Source: CALLVY01 sp937899855 | GTDB lineage: Bacteria > Bacteroidota > Bacteroidia > Chitinophagales > Saprospiraceae | Length of the DNA stretch: 64,000 nt | NCBI GenBank assembly: GCA_039820405.1 | Contig: JBCBQC010000011.1 | Span: forward strand, 31,933 to 95,932 | Direction: 5' to 3' | Shown here: one piece after another, positions 51,975-60,285 of the stretch | Position numbering within the stretch: the first letter of the stretch is position 1 | Layout of the letters: each line of letters opens with the position of its first letter | Program-made: the position numbers and the translations under genes | Notes under the pieces: model-generated | The model's input: only the letters and a program-made list of their open reading frames with translations | Told to the model about the DNA's origin: nothing | Databases searched by the model: none

Positions 51975-53174
51975 CTAAAAACTGTATTTCACCCGTAAAA
52001 AGCCCGCCTGTACGGGACTCGCGTAGCCCTGACTTTCCTGGCTAAAGGTGAGCTGCCCGGTGAGCGTCAGGTCCCAATTAGCGGCGATGGAGTAGTTGAA
52101 ATTGGGATTGAGGAAAAGGGCGTGGGCATCGCCGGGGCTGTAGATCAAGGACAAGCTCAGGTTTAGCAGCGGGGTGACCGCCTGACTGGCCTGGGTAAAA
52201 ATCGCCCATTGGTACGGGTAGAGGTTTTTGGCGGATAGCTCGAAGGAAAACAAATCGTCTGCGCCGCCGCCGAGGGTGCCGTTGGAATTGAATAAAAAGC
52301 CCAGGCTGGTAAATAGTCCGTTCTTGAAGGAGTAGTCCAAGCCCAGGGTCGCGCTAAAGCTGTTGCCGATCGAGTCGACCAGGGAGTGAAAATAACTCCA
52401 TTCCCCCTTAAAGCTCGCCTCCTTAATATTGCCCGCCCAGCCGCCACCCAGCACCAGATCGCGCTCTACGATGCCGGCCAGCACCTGAAAGTCGTAACTC
52501 CATTTGTTCCACTTCAACAAACCCGCCGCCACGGCTTCTTCCCAGTCGTCAAAGGCCTTCACCGCCAGCTCCACACTCGACGCAAAACCGGTGTAGTAGC
52601 GCAGCCGTAGCGCATCGCTCCCCGGTCGCTCCTCATAATCAAAATCGGTAAAAGCAAAGGCATTAAAAATGTCGTTGGGGTTCCACACGGTACTGATGCC
52701 CCAGTTGACCCGCTGGCGCCCCAAACGGATTTCCCAATTGTTGTACAAATACTCCAGGTACCAGCGGTCGATGATCGTATGCATGACCAGGGAACTGCGA
52801 TTGATGAGCACGGTCGACAAATCCGCCACGTCGTTGACCGTTGCTTCCACCTGTTCGGCGTAGCGGGGGTTTTGCTTGACCAATTCGCCGTAGAAAATGC
52901 GCGTCCGCAAATCGGTTCGCAGTTGCCAACGCTCCCCCAGTACCCAACGCGAATTGAGCCGCTGGTGGAGCAGGTTGTCGGTGAGCAGGGTATCCCCCCG
53001 GGGGCTTTGCAGACCAATGACCGTTTGCAGGCTCTTGACGTAGCCAGTGAGAAAAAAGCGTTGGGGTTTTTCCTCGGTATCCTGCGCTCCGGCTCTCCCC
53101 CCGGTAAGTAGGACCAGCAGGACGACCATTCCCAGGTGCCACGGTGTACGCATCGAAAGTAGCTTTTTAAACAT
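51975..53174 (-). CDS. Outer membrane beta-barrel protein, last gene of the TetR operon
   Basis: 399 residues from the ATG at 53174, which leaves 7 bases after the ATPase gene. A start at 53195 would overlap that gene by 14 bases. The signal MFKKLLSMRTPWHLGMVVLLVLLTGGRAGAQ is followed by strands typical of a porin-like barrel (QRLNSRWVLGERWQLRTDLR, WEIRLGRQRVNWGISTVWNP), ending in FLRVKYSF. The RQRVNWG-WNPND pattern is shared with outer membrane proteins encoded beside LolA-like and FtsX genes. It is probably the outer membrane component or cargo of this transport system. Confidence 0.82.
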   Translation of the reverse strand: MFKKLLSMRTPWHLGMVVLLVLLTGGRAGAQDTEEKPQRFFLTGYVKSLQTVIGLQSPRGDTLLTDNLLHQRLNSRWVLGERWQLRTDLRTRIFYGELVKQNPRYAEQVEATVNDVADLSTVLINRSSLVMHTIIDRWYLEYLYNNWEIRLGRQRVNWGISTVWNPNDIFNAFAFTDFDYEERPGSDALRLRYYTGFASSVELAVKAFDDWEEAVAAGLLKWNKWSYDFQVLAGIVERDLVLGGGWAGNIKEASFKGEWSYFHSLVDSIGNSFSATLGLDYSFKNGLFTSLGFLFNSNGTLGGGADDLFSFELSAKNLYPYQWAIFTQASQAVTPLLNLSLSLIYSPGDAHALFLNPNFNYSIAANWDLTLTGQLTFSQESQGYASPVQAGFLRVKYSF

Positions 53175-53181
53175 GGTGAGT

Positions 53182-53865
53182 TTATCGCGTTTCATCAGAA
53201 CTGATTCGCCCGTCCACCAGCTGTACCACCCGCCGCGCCCGGTCGATGACGCGTTGGTCGTGGGTCGAAAAGACGAAGGTAATGTTCTCCTCCCGGTTGA
53301 GGGCGGCCATGATGTCCAACAGGTTGGCCGTTGATTCGGAATCGAGATTGGCCGTGGGTTCGTCGGCCAGTACGAAGGTGGGTTTGGGAGCCAGGGCCCG
53401 GGCCACCGCTACGCGTTGCTGTTGGCCTCCGGAGAGCTCGGAGGGGCGCTTGTCGATCTTATCTTCCAGTCCGACGGCGCGCAGGAGCTCCAGCGTCCGC
53501 CGTTCGCGTTCGGCCTTGGAGCGATTCTGGAGCAGCATCACGAACTCCACGTTCTCGCGGGCGGTCAACACGGGAATGAGGTTGTAGGCTTGGAATACAA
53601 AACCGATGTTGTTTTTTCGAAAGTTGATCAATTGGTTATCGGACAATTGGGAGATGTCTTTCCCCCCCACGGCGATCTGGCCCTCGGTGGGGCGATCCAA
53701 TCCGCCGATGATGTTGAGCAGGGTGGTCTTTCCCGAACCGGACGGACCGACGATGGCGGTAAACTCGCCTTCCTCAATCTCGAGGTCGACTCCATTGAGC
53801 GCGTGTACGGGAATTTTGTGGGGATTGTAAACTTTGGACAATTGATTGGCGGCTATAACTTTCAT
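53182..53865 (-). CDS. LolD/MacB-type ABC transporter ATP-binding protein
   Basis: 227 residues. Walker A is GPSGSGKTT (40-48), the Q-loop lies in FVFQAYNLIPVLTARENV, the signature is LSGGQQQRVAVARAL, Walker B is FVLADEPTANLD and the H-switch is STHDQRV. This is the ATPase subclass that drives MacB- or LolCDE-type mechanotransmission with FtsX-like permeases. It powers the two permeases encoded upstream in the operon, probably moving a lipoprotein, lipid or envelope substrate from the inner membrane. Confidence 0.93.
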   Translation of the reverse strand: MKVIAANQLSKVYNPHKIPVHALNGVDLEIEEGEFTAIVGPSGSGKTTLLNIIGGLDRPTEGQIAVGGKDISQLSDNQLINFRKNNIGFVFQAYNLIPVLTARENVEFVMLLQNRSKAERERRTLELLRAVGLEDKIDKRPSELSGGQQQRVAVARALAPKPTFVLADEPTANLDSESTANLLDIMAALNREENITFVFSTHDQRVIDRARRVVQLVDGRISSDETR

Positions 53866-53906
53866 GATGTTGAGTTTTGGACGGATAAAGGGAATGGGTA
53901 CGGACT

Positions 53907-55121
53907 TTAGACCTTGCGTACGGCTTCTACCGGTCGTAGGCGAATCGCTTTAAAGGCCGGGTACAAGGAGGCCAGGACGGTGGTGATGAATACGGACAGG
54001 GCCAGTTGGACGTAGAGGCCAGAATCGAGGGTGGGACGGATGATGGTGGACATGCCAAACTGTTCCAGGCCCTGGGAAAAGGAGGACAGGTCGATGCCCA
54101 CGGCGTGGAGCCTTTGTACGCTCAACCAACCCAGCGACATCCCCACCGTGGCCGATAAAACGCCGAGCAGCAGCGTCTCCAGCACGATCATCGCAAAGAC
54201 CCGGAATTTATTCATCCCCACCGACATCAGTACACCCAGTTCGCGGGTACGTTCCAGTACCGCCATCAGCATCGTGTTGATGATGCCAAAGATGAGGGCG
54301 AGCATAAAGATGATGACGAAGATGGTAAAACTGGTACCCAGCTGGGTTTCGTAGAGTCGGATGTCGGGCGACAATTCCCAGTAGCCCTCCACGTGGGCAT
54401 CAGGATAAGCCGTCCGCAGATCGGCAACCACTGGATCGACCTCATTGGCATCTTTGAGGTAGACGGCAATTTCGTGGGCGGCATCGGGCTGGCCGAGTAG
54501 GCGGTTGAGGTCGCCCCGGCGTACGAACACACTGCCTTCATCCCGCCGCTTGTTCCCACTATCGATCAGGCCCACGATGCGAAAGGCACCCGCCGTAATC
54601 TCCCCATCCAAGCGCTGGAACTGCAGGACGATCTTTTTGCGCAGCTTGAGCCCCAATTTTTCCGCCAGATCCCGCCCCATCAAGACCTGGTTTTTTCCCT
54701 TGCCAAAATAATTGCCCGCCGCCACCTGCTGGTCGATCTCCGTCAGTTGGGCTTCGGACGCCGCTTCCACCCCCCGGATCACCACGCCCCGCGTTCCCTT
54801 GGGGGCAACGAGCATGCCGTTGACGATGGTCCGCAAAGACGCGTGTTCCACCACTTCCCGCTGCTGAATCGCCGCCAGACGGGCCTCCGCCTCGGGTAGG
54901 ACAGCCGTCACTTCCTGATCCTCGTCGACAAAAACGGGATGGTGGATTTGCAGGTGCGACGTTTCCATCCGAATGGCATTGTTGACGTAACCCGTCACCA
55001 TTCCCGAGGAAAAGCTAAGTAGGGTAATGATCGCCCAGGTCCCCACCGTGATGGAACCCATGACGACCAGACTGCGAAGGGGATTGCGCCAGATATTGCG
55101 CCAGGATATTTTAAACAACAT
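53907..55121 (-). CDS. FtsX/LolE-type ABC transporter permease
   Basis: 404 residues with the FtsX-type layout: membrane helix 1 near 18-40 (LVVMGSITVGTWAIITLLSF), a long periplasmic region (about 45-265, RGVVIRGVEAASEAQLTEID), and three helices at the C-terminus (FTIFVIIFMLALIFGIINTM, FAMIVLETLLLGVLSATVGM, QLALSVFITTVLASLYPAFK). The coupling segment EVLERTRELGVLMSVGMNKF-like motif contacts the ATPase. The preceding permease is a paralogue, and both with LolD would form an ABC heterodimer. Confidence 0.9.
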   Translation of the reverse strand: MLFKISWRNIWRNPLRSLVVMGSITVGTWAIITLLSFSSGMVTGYVNNAIRMETSHLQIHHPVFVDEDQEVTAVLPEAEARLAAIQQREVVEHASLRTIVNGMLVAPKGTRGVVIRGVEAASEAQLTEIDQQVAAGNYFGKGKNQVLMGRDLAEKLGLKLRKKIVLQFQRLDGEITAGAFRIVGLIDSGNKRRDEGSVFVRRGDLNRLLGQPDAAHEIAVYLKDANEVDPVVADLRTAYPDAHVEGYWELSPDIRLYETQLGTSFTIFVIIFMLALIFGIINTMLMAVLERTRELGVLMSVGMNKFRVFAMIVLETLLLGVLSATVGMSLGWLSVQRLHAVGIDLSSFSQGLEQFGMSTIIRPTLDSGLYVQLALSVFITTVLASLYPAFKAIRLRPVEAVRKV

Positions 55122-55150
55122 GTCAATTGGTTTTTAAGGCGTACACATTC

Positions 55151-56383
55151 CTAGGCCCGCATGGCTTCCACGGGACGCAGTCGGATAATTTTGATCAAGG
55201 GATAAAGGGCCAGCAAGCTCGTGGCGATAAAAATAATGAGTGCCTGTCGGAGGAAGATCGACCATTCGAAGGCGCCCTGAAAAACGGGTTCGATGCCAAA
55301 TTTGTGATAGGTCTCCACCGCCTCCTCTCCAAACACCGCCATGTCGATCGGATTGGTGGCCAGGTAGTGGACCAGGGGGATACTCAGTAGAATGCCCAGT
55401 ACGCTGCCCAGTACACCCAGCAGGACCGTCTCCAACCAGACGGTACCAAAGAGCCTAGCCCGGCCCATGCCAATGGCGGTGAGTACCCCAAATTCGTATT
55501 CCCGCTCCTTGGTCATCATCAGGATGGTCCCAAAAATGCCGAAGATGATGATGAGGTAAAGCAGGCCCATCACAAAGGCATTGCCCGCCTGATCCAGCTG
55601 CCGCGCCTCCAACAATTCAGGGATCAATTCTTCCCAACTCTTGACCTCGTACTCCTCCGGGGGCAATTGCTGGTTGATGGCCAGCACCGCCCGGGGCGCA
55701 TCACGGCGGTTGGCGATTTTCATCGTCAGCGAGGTCACGCGATTTTCGGCACCGTAAAACTGCTGCGCCGCGGCGAGGGGCAGGTAGACCATGCGTTTGT
55801 TGAGATCGGGTAAGCCGTAGTGCAAAAAGCCAACGATGGGATACTTCGCCGCAGCGTTGACCCCGTGGTAGCCCTGGCTGATGATCACCAGCGTGTCGCC
55901 CAGGGCGAGGCCCAATTTTTCGGCCACCCCACCGGCGATGATCGTGGCGGTCTCCCCCTTTTCCAGGTAGCGGCCCTCCTCCAGCTTGGCACTCAATTGC
56001 GTCATCTCGTCTTCCCGCTCGGGATCGACACCGATGACCATCACGCCCGCCGTCGACTCCTCGTTGGAGGCCAGGGCGAAGGATTCCAGCCGGGGTACGG
56101 TGTACTCCACCTCCTCCACGGAGCGGTCGAGGTACAGCAATTGGTCGTCGAGTAGAAAGGCCTTGTCGAGGGTTTGTTCCTCGGTGTAGCCATCCCCACG
56201 GATCTGGGCGTAGCCAAAGAAGTTGTTGACCGAGCTTTCGATCATCGAGTCCCAGATGCCCTTCTGCAGCGAGCTTTGGAAGGAGGCGAAGAATACGGCG
56301 AAGGCGATGGCGGCGGTGGTAATAAAGGTCCGACGCTTGTTGCGCCAGATGTTGCGCCAAGCCATTTTCAATAGGGTGTTCAT
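55151..56383 (-). CDS. FtsX/LolC-type ABC transporter permease
   Basis: 410 residues starting MNTLLKMAWRNIWRNKRRTF, a typical start for this class, with one N-terminal and three C-terminal membrane helices (VMGLLYLIIIFGIFGTILMM, TVLLGVLGSVLGILLSIPLV, ALIIFIATSLLALYPLIKII). The periplasmic domain spans about 45-270. It is related to the next gene and follows the LolA-like gene by 21 bases. Together with the LolD-type ATPase it likely extracts lipoproteins or other lipids from the inner membrane. Confidence 0.9.
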   Translation of the reverse strand: MNTLLKMAWRNIWRNKRRTFITTAAIAFAVFFASFQSSLQKGIWDSMIESSVNNFFGYAQIRGDGYTEEQTLDKAFLLDDQLLYLDRSVEEVEYTVPRLESFALASNEESTAGVMVIGVDPEREDEMTQLSAKLEEGRYLEKGETATIIAGGVAEKLGLALGDTLVIISQGYHGVNAAAKYPIVGFLHYGLPDLNKRMVYLPLAAAQQFYGAENRVTSLTMKIANRRDAPRAVLAINQQLPPEEYEVKSWEELIPELLEARQLDQAGNAFVMGLLYLIIIFGIFGTILMMTKEREYEFGVLTAIGMGRARLFGTVWLETVLLGVLGSVLGILLSIPLVHYLATNPIDMAVFGEEAVETYHKFGIEPVFQGAFEWSIFLRQALIIFIATSLLALYPLIKIIRLRPVEAMRA

Positions 56384-56404
56384 ACGGCGGTGAATTAGGG
56401 GCCC

Positions 56405-57169
56405 CTAGCGGGCGCGTTTCATACTTTGGATGGAGAAAAAGGCTTCCTTTAGGGGGCGGTCAAACTGGAGGGACACCTGTTCGACGATGGTTTTGTTGCC
56501 CTCATCATCGGCGGGGATGACTTCGAGGGTGGCGGGCAGCAGCCGGCCATCGAATTCCCGGACGTTTTTGCCGAGCAGGGTATTGACCAAGTAGTTGTCC
56601 TCATCGTAAAACTCGGTTTTGAGCTGCATAAAGCCTTGCTTGGAAATCCAGATAATGACCTTGCCCCAGACGACGGCGGCGTCTTCGTGGGGAATGAGCT
56701 CAACCTGGTAGCAGTCGTAGCCTTCCAGCTCCTCATCGGCCAGCAGCTCGTGGTCGTAATCGGTGACGATGGAGGATTGCTTGACCAGGTCGTCGTTGGT
56801 AAAGTCGGAGCCCATCCAGCTTTGCGACATCATACTGGGGGGCATCTTGATGACTCGGTCGATGGTCGGCTGCCAGTTCCACATTTCTTTTTTGCGTTTG
56901 AGGAAGGCCGAGCCTTTATCGCGGGCGGGGCCGGTCACCACGATGAGAGAGTACTCATCGCCTTTGCTCCAGGACTTCATCGTCATCTCGCGGGTCCAGG
57001 TGGGACGGACAATGGTCATCTTCATCTCTCCCTGCGAGGTCTTTCCCTTGGCGAGGTCGTCGGCCTTTTGAATGATTTGGAGGGCGCTCAGTTCGGCTTG
57101 CGCACGGAGGGTGGGGCCGCTGAGGAGTACACAACTCAAGCCCAGCAGCATCGATAGTATTCTTTTCAT
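56405..57169 (-). CDS. Periplasmic LolA-like outer membrane lipoprotein-sorting protein
   Basis: 254 residues. Signal MKRILSMLLGLSCVLLSGPTLRAQ. The mature part fits the LolA-like family: ALQIIQKADDLAKGKTSQGE, MKMTIVRPTWTREMTMKSWS, GSAFLKRKKEMWNWQPTIDR, VIKMPPSMMSQSWMGSDFTN and EGYDCYQVELIPHED. LolA-fold proteins carry lipid-modified or hydrophobic cargo across the periplasm. Genes of this family commonly sit beside FtsX permeases, as here, and it is a probable shuttle for the cargo released by the transporter. Gap to the TetR gene is 12 bases. Confidence 0.87.
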   Translation of the reverse strand: MKRILSMLLGLSCVLLSGPTLRAQAELSALQIIQKADDLAKGKTSQGEMKMTIVRPTWTREMTMKSWSKGDEYSLIVVTGPARDKGSAFLKRKKEMWNWQPTIDRVIKMPPSMMSQSWMGSDFTNDDLVKQSSIVTDYDHELLADEELEGYDCYQVELIPHEDAAVVWGKVIIWISKQGFMQLKTEFYDEDNYLVNTLLGKNVREFDGRLLPATLEVIPADDEGNKTIVEQVSLQFDRPLKEAFFSIQSMKRAR

Positions 57170-57181
57170 GATAACGTGTTT

Positions 57182-57763
57182 TTATTCGCTACAAAATTGC
57201 TCGATCAAATGGTTTACCATCTCCTCCAGGGGATAATCCTCCCGAAGATTGAGGTAATGTAGAAAGATACCGTCCAGGGTAGCCGATAGCATCAGGGCCT
57301 CCCGGCGGGGGTTGGGGGAGCCTTTTTGGCGAAACAACTCCTCCACCACCTTCAGATTGGCCCGGGCCTTGGTGCGGATCAGATCGGAATAGCGCTCGAC
57401 CACCTCCGGCTGGAAAGACAGGGAGGTGATGAGTTTCCAGAAGTGCAGGTTACTCTTGAGCATCTCGATGTTGTTGAGCAGGAGCTTGCGCAGGCGCTCC
57501 CCGGGACTACCCGGGCCTTCGAGCAGGGTCATCAGCTCCTCCCCCACCGCCATCACCCCGTGGATGATCTCGTCCAACAAGGCCTCCTTACTGGGGAAGT
57601 AGTTGTACATCAAACCCTTGGAAACCCCCGCCGCTTTAGCAATCTGGCTGATCGTGGTGCTGTGATAGCCCTGGTGGCCAAACAACTCCAGGGCCGCCTG
57701 CAGGATGGCCTCGGCGCTTTTCTGGCGGATTTCTTCGTACTGTTCTTTTGTTTTTGGCGACAT
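57182..57763 (-). CDS. TetR/AcrR-family transcriptional regulator
   Basis: 193 residues with the N-terminal helix-turn-helix (about 12-60: AILQAALELFGHQGYHSTTI, SQIAKAAGVSKGLMYNYFPS, KEALLDEII) and a ligand-binding C-terminal domain. Such regulators repress their own operon until a small molecule binds. A 20-bp near-palindrome at 57772-57791, next to a promoter -7 box, fits this and lies 9 bases before the start codon. It is the first gene of the six-gene transport operon, so it probably controls expression of the LolA-like protein, permeases, ATPase and barrel. Confidence 0.93.
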   Translation of the reverse strand: MSPKTKEQYEEIRQKSAEAILQAALELFGHQGYHSTTISQIAKAAGVSKGLMYNYFPSKEALLDEIIHGVMAVGEELMTLLEGPGSPGERLRKLLLNNIEMLKSNLHFWKLITSLSFQPEVVERYSDLIRTKARANLKVVEELFRQKGSPNPRREALMLSATLDGIFLHYLNLREDYPLEEMVNHLIEQFCSE

Positions 57764-57771
57764 TTTTTTAG

Positions 57772-57820
57772 TTGACCGAACGTTTAGTCAAAAGTATTTC
57801 AAAAAAAGTTCCCCCACAAG
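57772..57820 (-). promoter_or_regulatory. TetR operon promoter with overlapping operator
   Basis: Operator candidate: the near-palindrome TTGACCGAACGTTTAGTCAA at 57772-57791 (16 of 20 positions symmetric; core AACGTT with TTGAC/GTCAA ends). Promoter: minus-strand -33 CTTG (complement of 57817-57820), a 20-nt spacer and -7 TACTTTTG (complement of 57789-57796). The -7 box and the operator overlap by three bases, so a bound repressor would block polymerase. Confidence 0.75.
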
Positions 57821-58035
57821 ATTTTATCCCAATTTCCGGCTAATCCTCGACGAAAAGGTGGCTTTTCTCGATAAAATATAGGGGGATGGGCCGGTTGTTT
57901 TGACGGGTAAAGGGAGAAAACGACTATGTTGTAGCGGATTTTTGAATCAATTGCGGGGAATGGTTAATATTACAGCCCCGTCACTGACGATCACGCAGTC
58001 GTACGGAAATCGCCGGGTCTTTATTCCCAAACCGT

Positions 58036-58052
58036 GTAGCGTCGGACGCTAC
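58036..58052. promoter_or_regulatory. 17-bp perfect palindrome near the start of the beta-barrel gene
   Basis: GTAGCGTC, a central G, then GACGCTAC, ending 13 bases before the ATG at 58066. It could be an operator or a small RNA hairpin near the ribosome-binding region (six-base stem, five-base loop). Confidence 0.4.
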
Positions 58053-58065
58053 CCAAAAACGACTT

Positions 58066-58749
58066 ATGCACCAACAGCTTTTGACTCGCCTACTGATTGG
58101 CGGTCTTCTCCTTTTGTCTACCCCCCGGGGCGTGGCCCAAGTGAACATCCGGGTGGGTTACAACCTAGGCCTGCTGCGCCCCGAGGGCCATCACGAAATC
58201 TACCGGAATTTTAATGCGGACCGCCCTTGGCTCAGCAAGCAACTGCAAGAATTTCGCACCTTGAATGGCCTACAGTTGGGCTTGCGCTACCGCTTTTTAC
58301 CCGCGCTGGCCCTGGAGGGTACCTGGTACAACCAGTACCACCGGCAGGCGGCGGAAGGTACCAATCCGGCGACCAACAGTAGTTTTAGCCGCATCAGCAG
58401 TTTCCGGTATAGCAGTATTGGTTTGGGGGTGGAAAACTTTTTGGGGCCGATCAGCTGGGGGGCGAGCATCAATTACGACCACCTGCGTTTTCGCAGCGAT
58501 GGAACGGGACAGGACCGGCTACTCGTCCAGGAGAATTTTGGCTGGAGCAGCCATTTCTTTATTTCGTACAACCTCCAAACCCGGGGTACCCTGCGGCTGA
58601 GCCTGCGCCCCTACCTACACCGCCCCTGGTACCGCGTACCACTTGTCGCCCTACAGGAAAACCTCAATCCCGGCAGCCCCGCTCCTACCGAACTGGAGGA
58701 AGATTATACTGCCTTTGGGCTGATGCTGGTCTTTTACAACGGTCGGTAG
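58066..58749 (+). CDS. Outer membrane beta-barrel protein, unknown function
   Basis: 227 residues. Signal MHQQLLTRLLIGGLLLLSTPRGVAQ, then strands with aromatic ends (VNIRVGYNLGLLRPEGHHEI, LNGLQLGLRYRFLPALALEG, SFRYSSIGLGVENFLGPISW, SSHFFISYNLQTRGTLRLSL), and a terminal YTAFGLMLVFYNGR strand. Size and pattern suit an eight-stranded barrel. It is divergent from the TetR operon, with 302 bases between the starts, so shared regulation is possible but unproven. A hairpin follows at 58757. Confidence 0.75.
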   Translation: MHQQLLTRLLIGGLLLLSTPRGVAQVNIRVGYNLGLLRPEGHHEIYRNFNADRPWLSKQLQEFRTLNGLQLGLRYRFLPALALEGTWYNQYHRQAAEGTNPATNSSFSRISSFRYSSIGLGVENFLGPISWGASINYDHLRFRSDGTGQDRLLVQENFGWSSHFFISYNLQTRGTLRLSLRPYLHRPWYRVPLVALQENLNPGSPAPTELEEDYTAFGLMLVFYNGR

Positions 58750-58756
58750 CACAAAA

Positions 58757-58790
58757 AAAGCCAGACTTGTTCCCTAACAAATCCGGCTTT
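58757..58790 (-). terminator. Hairpin with T-run on the minus strand, after the beta-barrel gene
   Basis: AAAGCC (58757-58762) pairs with GGCTTT (58785-58790), with inner GA/TC and TTGTT/AACAA pairing. On the plus strand it runs into AACCC, but on the minus strand it is followed by TTTTTTT. It is therefore a good terminator for a leftward transcript, although no leftward gene ends nearby. Confidence 0.6.
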
Positions 58791-59467
58791 AACCCAAAAA
58801 AACAAAAGTTTATTCTACAGCTCAGTAGAAGTGTTAACTCTCTGGTACTGAGATATTTTGCCCCAATTATTTCTCACAAGCCCTGTCCGCCAAATACCGA
58901 AGTACAATTCAATTCAATAAGCAGGTTCCGCCGCGTGTGAGCGTGCGGTAAACAACGTTTGGGTTAGACCGGCTTTGGCTTCGCGGGTAGTGATGTCTTT
59001 AATTCGTCAATCGGCCTGGGCTCAAGGATTAACTGAACAGCGTTCAGATTTCGGTAAGTTAACTCCCCTACCTATGCTTTTACATTGTCAATTAATTGGC
59101 TCTCTCAAGTTGTTGGGTGACCGTTAGTGTCTCCCTTTACCGTCACAATTATAAGATCATTTCCTCTCATTCTTCGTGAACCACCCTGTTACGGGTGACG
59201 AAGACCTTATCTAAGGTGATAGAATCATCTCGGTAATTGGTAGGAAGACTTTTGAAGGGAGCGAACACGAAAATTCCGTAGTAGCTCTTTTTTTATTTGT
59301 TTGGATGGAAGGCTTTCGCATTCCTTTGGCGTTCTTGTAGCAATGGATGCACTATCTCTTCGATAAGCTAAATATAGCTGGATTCGGGTAGTAAATGAAA
59401 CCATTGGTGACGAAAGCCCGTTTTGGGGTGACGACTGTACTCAACTTTACTGACTTTATGCGCTGAC
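58791..59467. other. Long intergenic region with hairpins and no open frame
   Basis: 677 bases, the largest gene-free gap in the window, AT-richer than the rest. No frame of useful length was found on either strand. A stem CTTCGT (59172-59177) / ACGAAG (59198-59203) contains an inner ACCC/GGGT pair, and a short hairpin ACCTTATCTAAGGT follows at 59204-59217. Together with the leftward terminator at 58757-58790 this could hide a leftward small RNA, or a decayed gene. No known RNA family was recognised. Confidence 0.45.
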
Positions 59468-60178
59468 TTACAGCAGATTCAGTCGATTTAGTAAGTCGTT
59501 CTTGTACTTGGGCCCCAGGGGCAGGGTGGCACCTTCGAGGATTACCGTACTGGCTTGGAGGTCCAGGTTTTTGATCTTGGCGAGTTGTACGATCTGACCC
59601 CGGTGGATTTGGAGAAAATCCGCGTCTGGCAGCTTTTCTTTAAGCTTGCGCAGCGACATTTTAACGGCGTAGCGCCGTTGAACGGTGTGTAAAATACAGT
59701 AGTTGCCTTCCACCTCAATCCAGTGAATCCGGTCGATGTACACCTTATCCAGTTGATTGTTGTGCTTGATGTAGAAGTGGTTTTGGACGCGCTGCTGGGG
59801 GCTGTTGCTCCCGAGTAGTTGGATGGCCGATTCGACCATACTTTGCAGCGTATACTTATCGAAGGGTTTGATGATAAAGGCGAAGGGAGAAAGGTCGCGA
59901 CTGCGCTGGTAGAGCGTTGGTTGGTTGTGAGCGGTGATGAAAATGATGGGAATATCCAGGGGCTGGATGGCTTCGGCTACCTGAATTCCGTCTTTCTCAC
60001 CATCGATAAAGATATCGATCAGAATCAGGTCGGGGCGCTGCTTTTTTACCAGGGCCAGGGCCTCCTCGGAGTTATTGACGACGGCCTGTACCTGATATCC
60101 CAATTCCAGAATAATCATCTCAACCTCTAGGGCATAGGAGTCATCGTCTTCAATAATCAGAACGCTTATTTCGGCCAT
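59468..60178 (-). CDS. LytTR-family response regulator
   Basis: 236 residues. The receiver domain (1-120) has the acidic pair in LIIEDDDS, phosphoacceptor D55 in LILIDIFIDG, the threonine in FITAHN and the lysine in FIIKPFDK. A LytTR DNA-binding domain follows (about 135-236: YIKHNNQLDKVYIDRIHWIE, EGNYCILHT, FLQIHRGQIVQLAKI). It is encoded 107 bases after the histidine kinase on the same strand and is its natural partner. The targets are unknown. Confidence 0.94.
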   Translation of the reverse strand: MAEISVLIIEDDDSYALEVEMIILELGYQVQAVVNNSEEALALVKKQRPDLILIDIFIDGEKDGIQVAEAIQPLDIPIIFITAHNQPTLYQRSRDLSPFAFIIKPFDKYTLQSMVESAIQLLGSNSPQQRVQNHFYIKHNNQLDKVYIDRIHWIEVEGNYCILHTVQRRYAVKMSLRKLKEKLPDADFLQIHRGQIVQLAKIKNLDLQASTVILEGATLPLGPKYKNDLLNRLNLL

Positions 60179-60285
60179 ACGAACACCCTTTAAGGATCAG
60201 TGGGAGGTCAAGTCTATTTGGGTTAATTCAGCGATTTATCGACCAAAGGCCGATGTACAGATTACAAAAATACAAAATATGGTGA

